DNA of 64,000 nucleotides from Centroberyx gerrardi (lineage: Eukaryota; Chordata; Actinopteri; Beryciformes; Berycidae), in NCBI RefSeq assembly GCF_048128805.1, contig NC_135997.1:17285116-17349115 (forward strand), written 5' to 3'. The notes beneath the pieces were generated by a model, which saw nothing but the letters and a program-made list of their open reading frames with translations, was not told the DNA's origin and did not search any database. The position numbers and the translations under genes are program-made. This document shows positions 43,967 to 55,109 of the stretch, piece by piece (positions within the stretch are counted from its first letter, which is position 1; each line of letters begins with the position of its first letter).

Positions 43967-46900
43967 TCAGTTGGCCTGCTGGCCTCCGGACAACAAGTTA
44001 AACTCTTCCCATTTCGTCAGCAGCTCTGCCCGTTCTTTCTGCAGTTCCTGCCTCTGTCGGCTCAAGTCTCTGGCCTCCTCCTCCTGCGCTCGCCTCAAGC
44101 TCTCGATCCTCTCCCGCTCTGCGGCCGCCTCCCTGGCGTTCGCCGCGCGCAGCATCTCCAGCAGCTCCCTCTGGTGCTCCAGCGCCCGCGCCTCCTGCTT
44201 CTGGGCGTTCCTCAGAGCCTCGATCAGCTCCCGCTCCCTCTCCAGCACGCGCATTTCTCCTTCAGGCACTCGGCTGACTTTGTGCTTGTCTGTAAGGAGA
44301 GGGAAGGGAAGAACCAGATGTATTGTCGCTTTATAATCAAGGATGGAACTAGAAAGTGAATATTTGTTACTAACTTCATTTGATATTTAGCTGCATTCAA
44401 AGTGTAGCAGATTCATTCACTTGGTTTACATTTGGTGATTATGGCTGCTGAGATACCACATGGCTTTCTTTAAATTAATGAGTACATACAGTGAACTGTT
44501 TGATGTTTTGGCTCTTTGTTGATTTCTTTTCTAGTTAGACTGTAATGGAAATTTAGTAAGGTGAAAAATCCAGGATGTTGTTTGTGCCTATCTTGAAACT
44601 CTAGAGAAGTCATGATGATACACAGCTAATTTGACAACTAATACAACTGCTCATGTGACTTCACTTAAAGTACCATCAAATTAAAGCTGACAATCTGAAG
44701 GTCAATTCTTCCCTAGCGTCCAACAGGAAAAGTAATAAGCAAGGAAGCCAAAACGTCAAAAGGTGTGTCACTGTCCAAACACCTGTAGAGCTCACTGAGT
44801 TGGCTTTACATCTGCACAGTGCCAATGCCTTGAGTGTAAAACCAAGATTTTGCCTGTCAGGCTTGTGATGCTTAATTTCAACTTCCCCACTGTGAAGTAT
44901 ACTGGCCCATGACAAGCAGGTGAGATGCATTTATACTGAACAAAAATATAAACGCAACACTTTTGTTTTTGATCCCATTTTTCATGAGTTGAAATAAAAG
45001 ACCTAAGATGTTTTCTATGAACACAAAAGGCTTATTTCTCTCAAATTTTGTTCACAAATTTGTTTAAATCCGTGTTATTGAGCACTTCTCCTTTGCCAAG
45101 ATAATCCATCCACCTGACAGGTGTGGCATATCAAGATGCTGATTAAACAGCATGATTATTGCACAGGTGTGCCTTGGGCTGGTCACAATAAAAGGCCACT
45201 CTAAAATGTGCAGTTTTATCACACAACACAATGCCACAGATGTCGCAAGTTTTGAGGGAGCGTGCAATTGGCATGCTGACTGCAGGAATGTCCACCAGAG
45301 CTCATGTTGCAGCATGATAATGCACGGCCCCATGTTGCAAGGATCTGTACACAATTCCTGGAAGCTGAAAACATCCCAGTTCTTGCACGGCCTGCATACT
45401 CACCAGACATGTCACCCATTGAGCATGTTTGGGACGCTCTGGATCGGTGTGTACGACAGCGTGTTCCACTTCCTGCCGATATCCAGCAACTTCACACAGC
45501 CATTGAAGAGGAGTGGACCGACACTCCACAGGCCACAATCAACAACCTGATCAACTCTATGCGAAGGAGATGTGTCGCACTGCATGAGGCAAATGGTGGT
45601 CACACCAGATACTGACTAGTTTTCAAAAAATGCATATCTGTAGCCCTAGTCATGTGAGATCCATAGTTCAGTGCCTAATAAATGTCTTTTTTCAAGATAA
45701 AACTGCACATTTTAGAGTGGCCTTTTATTGTGACCAGCCCAAGGCACACCTGTGCAATAATCATGCTGTTTAATCAGCATCTTGATATGCCACACCTGTC
45801 AGGTGGATGGATTATCTTGGCAAAGGAGAAGTGCTCACTAACACGGATTTAAACAAATTTGTGAACAAAATTTGAGAGAAATAAGCCTTTTGTGTGCATA
45901 GAAAAAGTCTTAGATCTTTTATTTCAACTCATGAAAAATGGGAGCAAAACCAAATGTGTTGCGTTTATATTTTTGTTCAGTGTAATTTCCCTGATTATGA
46001 TTTATTCATGAAGATGCTTTTGAAAAACAGTCCGAATTTTTCACATTCACGATTAAACCACAGCAAACTGAGAAAGCCTACCTGAACATTTCTCTTTGAC
46101 CACAATTATATCTGACAGTTTAGCCGTGTCTTTAACTTTAACAGGCGAGTGCTGTAATGTGTTGGATGGCTTTGGTTTCTTTATTTCCCCCAGCTCAGTG
46201 GCCTCGGGGTGTATCTTGGCCAGGTGCCGGTGCAGGTTGCTGGTGTTGCTGTTGTGCTGTATCTTTTTCATGCAGAGCAGACACAGAGCGCAGTTCTGAT
46301 TCTCCAGCCGCTCGTAGTGCTTCCAGATCAAGCTGCGTTTGCGCGTTGAGCGGCCGTCACCGCTGGCTTCTTGTTTCCTTTGTTTTACTGCGACTTCTTC
46401 CGCGGCTTCGAGGATGCCGCTAATAGCACAGGTGATCTCAGCTCCGTTCACTGTGGCGATGCAGTCGGAGTCTCCGTCCTCCAGCGCCACCTCCACTATT
46501 TAAGAGGAAAACAAGAGTATGAGAAGATGCTTTATCTCTGTATTCTTCTTACTTTACATGTGACAGGAGATAATGACTGTGAGGTTAAAGTACTGACCGT
46601 AAACTTTAATTTAATGGGAAATGCCACTCACAAAAAAATCATTATGTTTATTACCTACATCCCTACTTTCTGTTTTCTGAGGAACAGGTCAAGTCATTTT
46701 AAACCTTTGAATCTGTTAAGCGGTTATCTTTCAGAAACTTAGCTGGTGTGAGATAACAGGACAGCAACAGTTAACTTGTCACCTGCCAACCGACCATTAG
46801 GAAAAACAAGCTATGTGACATCATTCAGGACTCAGGAGGATAACGACACCCTTGTCCAGTACAACCATATCTGGGTAAGAAACACAATGTTATGTTTCTT

Positions 46901-48097
46901 GTGGGTGGTATATCCCATTACAGGTTACAGGTATTTCCAGCATTATTTTAATTTTTGTATGTACTTTGTCTCCCTATTTCAGATTGCCAAAAGCAGTCGG
47001 GCAGATTAAGATTATATTTCTGTACTCATGTTTTGTATGGAGTCAAAATTGCTTGATGTGCCATGACTATGTTTCGTGGTTTTACTAATAAATATTTGTG
47101 TTGCTGGAATCTATTCTTTTCCGATCCTATCTATGGGGCATTATCCTACAGAAGAAAAATCTAGTCACATAAGGAAATACAGTTGCTATGAAGGCATACA
47201 CCTGATCGATCGCCAGACACCCCTATCCTGTCTGTTGCTCTGCACAATTCAGGTCAGTCTCTCTCATCAAAGAGGCCACTGATCACTGACTGGCTGAATA
47301 TCCTTTGGGCAGTGGACTGTCCTTGATACACATGGGAAAGGGAAACAGTTGAGAGTTGAGGAAGCAACTCAGCAGTGTGGCTTCCCCTTGAAGTGGATTT
47401 AACAACTGAAATCAGTAAGGACTGTTGTCTTCACCTGGAGCCATCTGTATAGGTTATGGACAGAGCAGGTGTTCATAATGTGCTTTGCATTCAGAATCTT
47501 ATATCACTACTACAGAATAAAGCTTATAAAAACATCGGGTGGGTCCTCAAAATCAGTCTGCCATTCAATGTCCAGGAAGCAGCTGCAGAATTAGAATAGA
47601 ATAGAATAGAATCTAGATGACAAGTGCAAGTTCAAATGATGATCTCTGATTTCTGGATTTGGGAGAGAACTGCTCATGTTTGTATTGATCTGACAGTCCT
47701 ACACCATGGGGATAACATGCAGATAGCGTGTCTGTAAGCATTGTCTACACTTATGATCACCTGTGCTATCTTTTGCATGTAGCTACCACGACCCAAGTCC
47801 TCCAGTAAACTAACTAACTACATATGATTCAAGAGGTGAAAACGAAACAATACCAGAGCAGTACTGGTCCCCGTCCGTCCCGATGTGTCGGTCTACGCTG
47901 TCAGTCATTTCACACTCCTGCCTCTCGCTTAGATCCGCGCCGGCGAACTCGACCGGGTGTTTGATCCGCAGATGTCTGAGCATGCCGGTGGTGCGGCCTT
48001 TGTGGATCAGACAACCTTTACACAGCAGACACTGGACTCCATCTTCGTCTATGGCTTTAAAGAAATGCCAGACTACACTTCTCTTCCGAGGCGCCAT
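43967..48097 (-). CDS. Tandem BED-type zinc finger protein with C-terminal coiled coil
   Basis: Three exons in transcript order, 48097-47854, 46495-46082 and 44289-43967, join in frame to a 326-residue protein. I cannot name the gene. Each of the first two exons holds one BED finger: residues about 8-50 (VVWHFFKA, C23-x2-C26, H42-x4-H47) and about 137-180 (LIWKHYERL, C153-x2-C156, H172-x4-H177). BED fingers bind DNA and come from hAT-type transposases. Between them is an acidic stretch (MEV-like VEVALEDGDSD) and a basic RSTRKRS. The last exon encodes a Glu/Arg/Leu-rich helix (residues about 232-315, RERELIEALRNAQKQEARAL and similar) that should form a coiled coil and dimerise. No transposase catalytic or hAT dimerisation domain is present. 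It is probably a host gene descended from a transposon, acting as a nuclear DNA-binding protein. All introns have GT-AG ends, and no stop or frameshift was found. Intron 2 contains a Tc1-like element. Confidence 0.75.
44932..45984. mobile_element. Internally deleted Tc1-like transposon with 287-bp terminal inverted repeats
   Basis: The element spans 44934-45982 between TA dinucleotides (44932-44933 and 45983-45984), the Tc1/mariner target. The left arm 44934-45220 begins TACTGAACAAAAATATAAAC and is repeated as a near-exact reverse complement at 45696-45982. Between them lies the 3' third of a transposase gene fused to a 5' leader, so the copy is an internally deleted derivative. The arms remain very similar, so the insertion is relatively young. 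It sits in intron 2 of the BED gene. Confidence 0.93.
45304..45615 (+). pseudogene. Truncated Tc1-like transposase (C-terminal DD34E part)
   Basis: A 103-codon open frame keeps the second catalytic Asp (LQHDNARPHVA) and the catalytic Glu (SPDMSPIEHVWD) exactly 34 residues apart, the DD34E pattern of Tc1 transposases, and the C-terminus LHEANGGHTRY. The helix-turn-helix DNA-binding part and the first Asp are missing because the upstream coding region is deleted. It cannot encode an active enzyme. Confidence 0.9.
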
Positions 48098-51000
48098 CTT
48101 TAGCTCCGGTGTTGTTGTGTTCTAAACAATCACGTGCCACTCACAATTACTGACTGTGACGTAAAATGAGTATGTAAAAGATGCACAGTATTTTGACTCG
48201 AAAAGTGTCCGGATGTAAAGCACATTGGTAACCATTTATGAGTTATGTTCAAGGAGGTTTTATATTGTGTTGACCAGCGTCTGACGGACGTGGTTCCTGG
48301 GCACACTAATATGCCCCATAATGCACTGCTGCTGCGTAACATCTGTGGTGGGTGTCAGCGGCGGACTCTATGGGCGGACTAGAGATAAGCAGCATGATGG
48401 GGCAAATATGGAAAGGAAAACAATGAGGAAAACACATAATGCATGTAATTAAGATTATTCAGAGTGTTACAGTGGGGATTTAAACGACCAGTGTCAAAAG
48501 TCAAGCTGGAAAAAGAGTAGGCTACCACTGATATATACTGAATGTACAAAATATTAGGGACACTTTACACTGATGAGGTGAATCCAGGTAAAAGCGATTA
48601 CCCCTTATTACAACTATACCACCAGGAGGAGATGGAGGTTAATAGAAGCAGATGAGTTAGAGAAGGATTTTTAACAACTGAGATGTGGATTGTGCAAAAG
48701 GGGCTTCAAAGATGTCTCTAATATTTTGTATATTCAGTGTTTAGTGATGACTCAGCCAAATATGATGTAGCCCTAACAATAATGACTAGGTTGTTAGCTT
48801 GCAGTTTAGTCTAGAACATACATTAGGCCTAGGCACAACTGGCAAGCACAGAATTTGTTTACCAAATAGGTATTTTTGATTAGTTTTAATTGTGTTTATG
48901 TCAAAATAGTCAAACTCACCCTCACCTGAAAGGGGGGCGGTGTTACAGAATTATTGCAGAGTTCAGCAGACTGAAGATGTAGATCTGCTTACTGAAAGCT
49001 AATGAGCAGCAGGTCTGTTTCTTTGTTTTCTGTAGATCCAATGCATATAGAAACGATCTAACCTTTACTCGACAGGCACAGAATTAATAAACTGTAATTC
49101 TTAACCAAAGAGACAAAATGAATAGAGCTGTATTTATTTGTTAAAGAAGCATCTGTCAGGGAAATGAACAGTACAGTTTCCAGAGCTAACGGTTTCCCAA
49201 CTTAAATGCAACACAAGTTGTGCTCACAAAGCGATATCATCAGTTAAAACAATGCCAATTCTAAACAAGATAAATATTACAGCTTTATCAGAAATTCACA
49301 GGCTGAAAATACAAACACTGAACAGAACAAAACAGTGGGAAACTTTACCCACACCATTACATAAAAAATAATAAATACAATAAGTCTTCCCAAGACAGAC
49401 AAATGTGATATTCATTTTGCAGTGAGCTGGCTGGTACAAGCATTACACTGCATATTAAATATGTGGCATATTATCAGGTATCAGTGCAAAAAAAAAAAAA
49501 AGCTGATAGGAGGAATCGAACTGTCTGATAACTCGGCTGGGATGTGGTTTAGTAGTGGTAAGTTTTATCATTAAACATTCTGCAGGCGTGTGTGATGTGC
49601 ATTGTAAAGACACTTAATGTAAACTTGATGCACCATTTTCGTAAAGCACTGTTGGGATAGCGTGAGGTAAGCGTGTAACATTATATGCATTTATCCTTAT
49701 CTGAACCTGTAAAAGTGCAACAAACCATGAGTCCTAAATAACCCTCTACTAGGGTTTGGCATTTGCATGGGTCTAGGTGGAGGACAGACAGATCTAGTCC
49801 TACCAGTATGATCTGCTACTGGTCTTTAATGGACATTTTGCTTCACTATACATCTACCATCCTCTGAGAATTAACTACGGCCTGTGTCTGAGCGTTATGG
49901 GGTGCGAGGGCCAATAATGTTCAGGATATTCAGCAGAACTGTGAGACGCAGTGAGTGACTACAGGTAAATTGTTGAACGCTTCCTATCTTTCAGTATTAC
50001 TGAGGCCCTCGAGGACGCACACATTTAAACTCTCACATACGTCAAATCCAGTGGTTCTACTCAATCAAAAGGTTAGAAAGTAAGGTTCAAGCACGAGCAG
50101 GCTGCACCTTGTGTAAGGAGGGGGGAGGGCATGCTGGGAGAAGTCTTCACAGATGGTGGGGGTTTGTTTCAAAAACCCCAGTCTAGGGATTTTACATCAG
50201 TACATCAGTAATAGCTATTTATGCATAGATTGCATGAAACAAAACCTTGTAAAAATATATAAACTTACACCAATGGTTGTTATCACATGTAAACAAACCT
50301 TTTACAGTTTTAACACACATTTAAAACTCATTTCGCTGTCAAATACTGTCAGTCCTTGTATCAAAAACTCTGTCAATCAGTTCAGGAAATAAAAATGTTA
50401 CCAGTTATACGAGATGTCTTTCTAGGGCAAGCTTTTGTTTTTGTTAATGAAAGAGTTAAGAATTGGGCCTTTAAAGGACGATGCCAGAATTATTATTATT
50501 TTTTTTGTTACTCCATTTTTTTCATAGCCTATTTTACACGACCCCTGGTATTTAAGTATTGGCTGATGTCACGTATTGTTTTTCTGTCTCCTAGAGTATC
50601 AAAGCAGATGCTAATGTCTTCTAATTTGGTTGAGAGAAGATTTTGTTAGAAGCAACTAGATTCACACGATTATTTAACCAAAACGACAAAATAACAATCT
50701 ACTGGCACCCCTTGCAATTTTATTCAACTGCTTAAACTTACATTCAAAACTAAAATCAAACAAAACTTTAGATATCCACAGCTCCATTATTCTTCTTCTG
50801 AATGTTACTGGGGAGAGGAGGAGGTTCTCATTTGAATTCGGCCAGTGTCACCAACTACCAGCAGTGGAAGTACTTTGCTAATCAAATCACTGGCATGCCT
50901 TGATATTAATATTCATGTCTGAAGTGAACACTCCCTTTCAAACTAAGGTGCTGCTAGTGTCCGAAATGTAAACTTTAACATAAAAATATTTTGATAAAAA

Positions 51001-52207
51001 ATATTAACATCTACATGTTCTATACAAGAATAATCATCAAATAATCATCAAAATAACATTTCAGTTGGACTTTTTAAACTAAGGAAAATGCCTGAATAAA
51101 TGGCTTGGACAACATTTCTGATACCCAACAGTTACAATAACAAAACCCAGTGGTTCTCAAATGGTTGGTTTATGACCCCAAAGTGGATCATAGGGCTGTT
51201 ATGAGAAGGTCATGGGCATCTGCCCGTAAAAACTGTCACACTTGTGGTTTAGTAGTGCAAATGTCTAAACCAACTATGATTTTCGGGACCTATATGATTA
51301 TGAGAACAGATTACTGGGATCAGTAACATTGACGGTCAGGTGAACTTAACATTCAAAAAGCTGCTAAAAGGGGAAAATTCAAGCAGTAAGCTGGAGATTG
51401 GCCCTTCTCACGGCTAATCGCATCCTCTTGGCTGATCTCAAGGATGAGGGAATTGGTTGCTTGGTTTGTCCGTCTGTGACAATCGATATGGAAACAACTA
51501 CTTTGTGCATTTAGCTAAAAATACAATAAAATTCAAAAATACATTACAGACAAGCTGCTTCAAGTGGGGAGGAACACTATGGTCAGACATCCATCCAACG
51601 GTGTTTTTTTGACTCTGCCATTTCCTCTTGGACAATATTTGACATAGGTGTGGCGCCTCACTGGCAGGTGACAACTCTGTTTTAGCAGGCAGACCTGTTT
51701 CACTTCCCCAGTCTTTCAAAAACGTAGTGAGAGGAGCTGGGACCATTTCTACTTTTTCCATGCACTCATTTTTAAGAAATTAGAATTAGGGAAAAAATGC
51801 TTGTATGCTATGGATGATACACACATCAAGGGGGCAGATAATGGCAGAGGTTGACAAACCAAGTAAACATTTAAAAAAAATTAAAGTGTTCTACCCAATG
51901 ATATGTTGCTAAATGCTATGAATATGAATATATTTTCTGCTGAGAATCAGAATAATGGAGCTGTGATTAACAAAAATTAAAAACCGTTCAACAAAGCTGT
52001 AAGGGGAACAGCCAACCAGAACGTAGCTGGAGTAGCTGAGAATATTGAGCTACGTTTTCTCAACCAAAATATTCTCTTCAAAATGTGACAAAATGTGAAG
52101 ATGTGAACATACAGAAATAAGCAACTGAATTAATGGGCAAAACATTCAAACCCAGTTTTGTCAGTTTTAACTGTCAGAGACATGTAGTAGTTGCACTGGG
52201 TGTTTAT
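48098..52207. other. Intergenic region between the BED gene and gfod2
   Basis: A GC-richer stretch at 48098-48420 should hold the BED gene promoter. MITE copy 2 lies at 48537-48738. From about 49100 to 52200 the sequence is AT-rich and unique-looking with no gene recognised; part may be the 3' UTR of gfod2, which is transcribed leftwards and ends its coding part at 52208. Confidence 0.4.
48537..48738. mobile_element. MITE copy 2 (ACTGAATGTACAA ends)
   Basis: Ends ACTGAATGTACAAAATATTA and the inverted TAATATTTTGTATATTCAGT bound a 202-base element matching the copy at 27086-27349 along its length; the shorter size comes from missing internal segments. Non-coding. Confidence 0.8.
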
Positions 52208-55109
52208 TTAGTTCTTGTTTCTTTGCAGAGCCTCACACAGGTTGTGGTTTGGATCTGGTTCCTGAGTCATGATCTCAACACACTCCCACTCTCCGCTACA
52301 GCTCGACCGTTTCACTGCCTCTACCACTGTCTGCACATACAGCCCGTCCTCAAACGTTGGCGCCATGGCAACCGGCCCATGTGCCCACGACCTGCGCTCC
52401 TCATGTGCCTGAAAAGACTGTCTCAGTGCCGTTACCATGGAGCTAAGCCCCCGGAGGTGAGGCAAGGGCATGTCTCGCACCTCCGGTCCGACCCACCCGC
52501 TGTCCCCTAGCAACAGCTCCTCGCCATTACACCCGTTGCGTTGTCCATAAAGTTCTGTCCCCCTGGCAACCAGTCTCCCTGTGGATCCAACTATCATCAC
52601 CTCGTGCACAAAAGACCCCGGCATGTTGAAGTTTAGGGTCACGGTGCAGCAGACGCCCCCTGAGCCCGTCCCAGAGCCAGACCCTCCCATCAACATCTGG
52701 AAGAAACAGAAATCATCGCTTGTGACGCGGCGGATGCCACGGATCGACCCGTTCTGTTGCACAAAGGTCCGCAGTAAACCGTGCACACGATGGGCTCGTG
52801 CTCCAGTTAGATGACTTAAAAGGTCGATGATGGCCGAGCCGACCGTGTGCAGCCCGCCGCCTCCCATCAGCTCCTCGCAGGTCCAGCCGTAAGACTGGTC
52901 AAGGAGGCTGGGGCCATAGACTCGGACATCGCACACCTGCACTTCACCCACGTATCCCTCCACCAGCAGCTGGCGCATTGCAACAAAAGCTGGCAGGAAG
53001 CGCAGGGTATTACCCACAATGCTGAGCAGCTGGGGGTAGTACCGGGCTGCAGTCACCATCTTGAAAGAATCCACAGCAGTTGCAGCTTTCTCACACACAA
53101 CATTCTTACCTATTCCTGCAGAGAGAGGGGAAAGGTACTGGGTTATTCCTCTCATTACAACAAGATGTACTGTACTGATGAGTATGCTACAGTTTTTCAT
53201 ATTAAATGATGCAATCTTGCAAATTTTGAAATTCACACCCACTATTACTTGCTTGTTTCATTTGGGCTGACTTGTATTACAACAAAAAAATGTCTCAACA
53301 TTTCATTTCATACAGTATGTTACTCTGAATCATCTTTATGTTCTAGGTAAAGGTGGTGAGCATCATTTTCCATTCAAAATGGTTCTGCCTTTCTTGTTAC
53401 CACGTTTTACATACATTTGAATGTGATTTTAAGGTGTAGGGTGGACTTTGCTCAAGCACTATTCAAGCAGTGAAGTAGATAGTTCACTTATAGATGGTAT
53501 TTGAGTCCAGTTTCTGGGATTTGTATGGATATGTTTTATATATGTATGGATATATATGGAGCGCCGCTGACTTCAGAGCCTGGTGGAAGCTGGTGCAGTT
53601 GGAGAGGACAAGTTTTTTGGTGGGGACACACTCAGGAAGTTGGAACTAAAACAGGAAGCTGAGGTCAACACTCAGGAATTCCACTAGATAAGTTAACCTC
53701 ATAGACGTAGCCGCCTCTGACATTACAGCGTGTTGATCATGTTTGTTTCAAAGTATTGCTAACAATTGGGAGATTGTGAGGGGGGGGGGGGGGGGGGGGG
53801 ACTATCACACTATCAAAGTAATTAGGTGTTAGGGAGGGGGGGTGGGAAGAAGTCAGACAGAGCAGGGAATACACCCAGTGTGTCTTGACCAGTGGCTGCA
53901 CTTTTCAGAATTACTCCTTGGACTGTGATCAACAATACTCAAGGTCAAGAGTAAAACCTGAGAGATTAAAGGGGGGTTAAAGGGGACTGCCACCCATTTT
54001 CAGTAGTAAAATATTCCTTGCTCTTTCTGTGATCATAGGAAAAATGTCTGAATTGGTTCCACAGAGTTGCGAGGCCCAGCTGGGTCGGGTCACATGAGTA
54101 TCTTACATACTGTACATCAGATGCTAATTTGTCACACCCTAAAAGCAAACTGAGAGCTTATTTGAGTGTCTCTGTCCGAATTAGATGGAAAAGGTAAATT
54201 AACAGCCAGCCAAGTACATTTTTTGTTGGCTTTACTGTGTGTGCCGTGACGCATTAAGCTGGCGGTTCTCTCCGAATGTGCATGAACTACAGTGATGACA
54301 ATTCCTTCGAGTCGAGACAGACCGAAACATAACCTTGATAATCAGATGGAGGTTTAACAGTCGGCTAATGTTGCAATGCCAGTAGTTTATACTAGATTGA
54401 GAAACTTTAGTCTGAAAATTATGAGTTACTGGGCTCGCTAAGCGAAACGTCAATAACCAGTCGTCAATAACCCCCCCACCCCAACGCTGCCCAAGTAAAC
54501 TGACAACCTGTGGGAAACACTGTTCTTTCACCTGTAGCGGTGAATAAAACTCATGAAAACACATGAAACTACAGCTCACTGTCCTCTGAATCTCCCCCAT
54601 CTCCTCCCTCTCCAAAGTGCCACTCTGGATCCGTTGGTTGTAGTAAAAGTAGACAGTGACTGTTAACATGCATGGAGTAACCAGCTATAGGCTATACTCC
54701 AGTTAAGGTCTTATTCAGGTTAAACTGTTTACATGAACCTTTGATACTAATAATACTAAATAAGCCTACTGTTTAACTGATATGACACAGTGTTTGGACA
54801 GCATTTGACATAGTGCTTTTTCGTGAGAGTGTATGTGTGTGTTTATGATCTTTTACCCAGTGCTTTGACAGCAATCTGCCGCGTCATCGAGGGTGGGATG
54901 TAGATGCAGACTAGGTCGACGTCTTGGTGCAGCAGGACATCGTCCGATCGGCTGGTGTGAAACGGAATGCTGAGCTCCTTCGCCAGACAACAAGCTTCCT
55001 CCTCGCTTCGCCCCCAGAGCGCGTGAACCTCAAAACCTTCTGCTTGCAACAACGGCACCAGCACTCGGGATGTGCTCCCTGTGCCGAACACACCGACTCC
55101 TGGCAGCAT
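52208..55109 (-). CDS. gfod2: Glucose-fructose oxidoreductase domain-containing protein 2 (GFOD2)
   Basis: Two coding exons, 55109-54857 and 53115-52208, give 386 residues (human 385). The protein belongs to the Gfo/Idh/MocA family. It opens with a Rossmann nucleotide-binding motif ([18 protein letters not shown]), has [22 protein letters not shown] and [13 protein letters not shown] (where enzymes of the family usually have EKP), and a C-terminal alpha/beta domain with [19 protein letters not shown] and [13 protein letters not shown]. Human GFOD2 is reported as extracellular-matrix associated and its catalytic activity is unclear. After FQMLMGG the fish protein has a Gly/Ser insertion (SGSGTGSGG) absent from human. 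An acceptor at 55231-55232 (TTTTTACAG on the minus strand) suggests the first coding exon starts at 55230 with a 5' UTR and that a non-coding exon lies further upstream. The start codon gives MLPGVGVFG, one form of the family N-terminus (human [11 protein letters not shown]). Confidence 0.95.
53780..53800 (+). repeat. G21 homopolymer in gfod2 intron
   Basis: Twenty-one consecutive G bases; on the gfod2 transcript strand this is a C-run. Confidence 0.85.

Noticed and set aside
46096-46423. Plus-strand Cys-rich frames in the BED gene exon 2
   Set aside because: Reverse complement of the BED exon, which has consistent splice sites and zinc-finger spacing on the minus strand.
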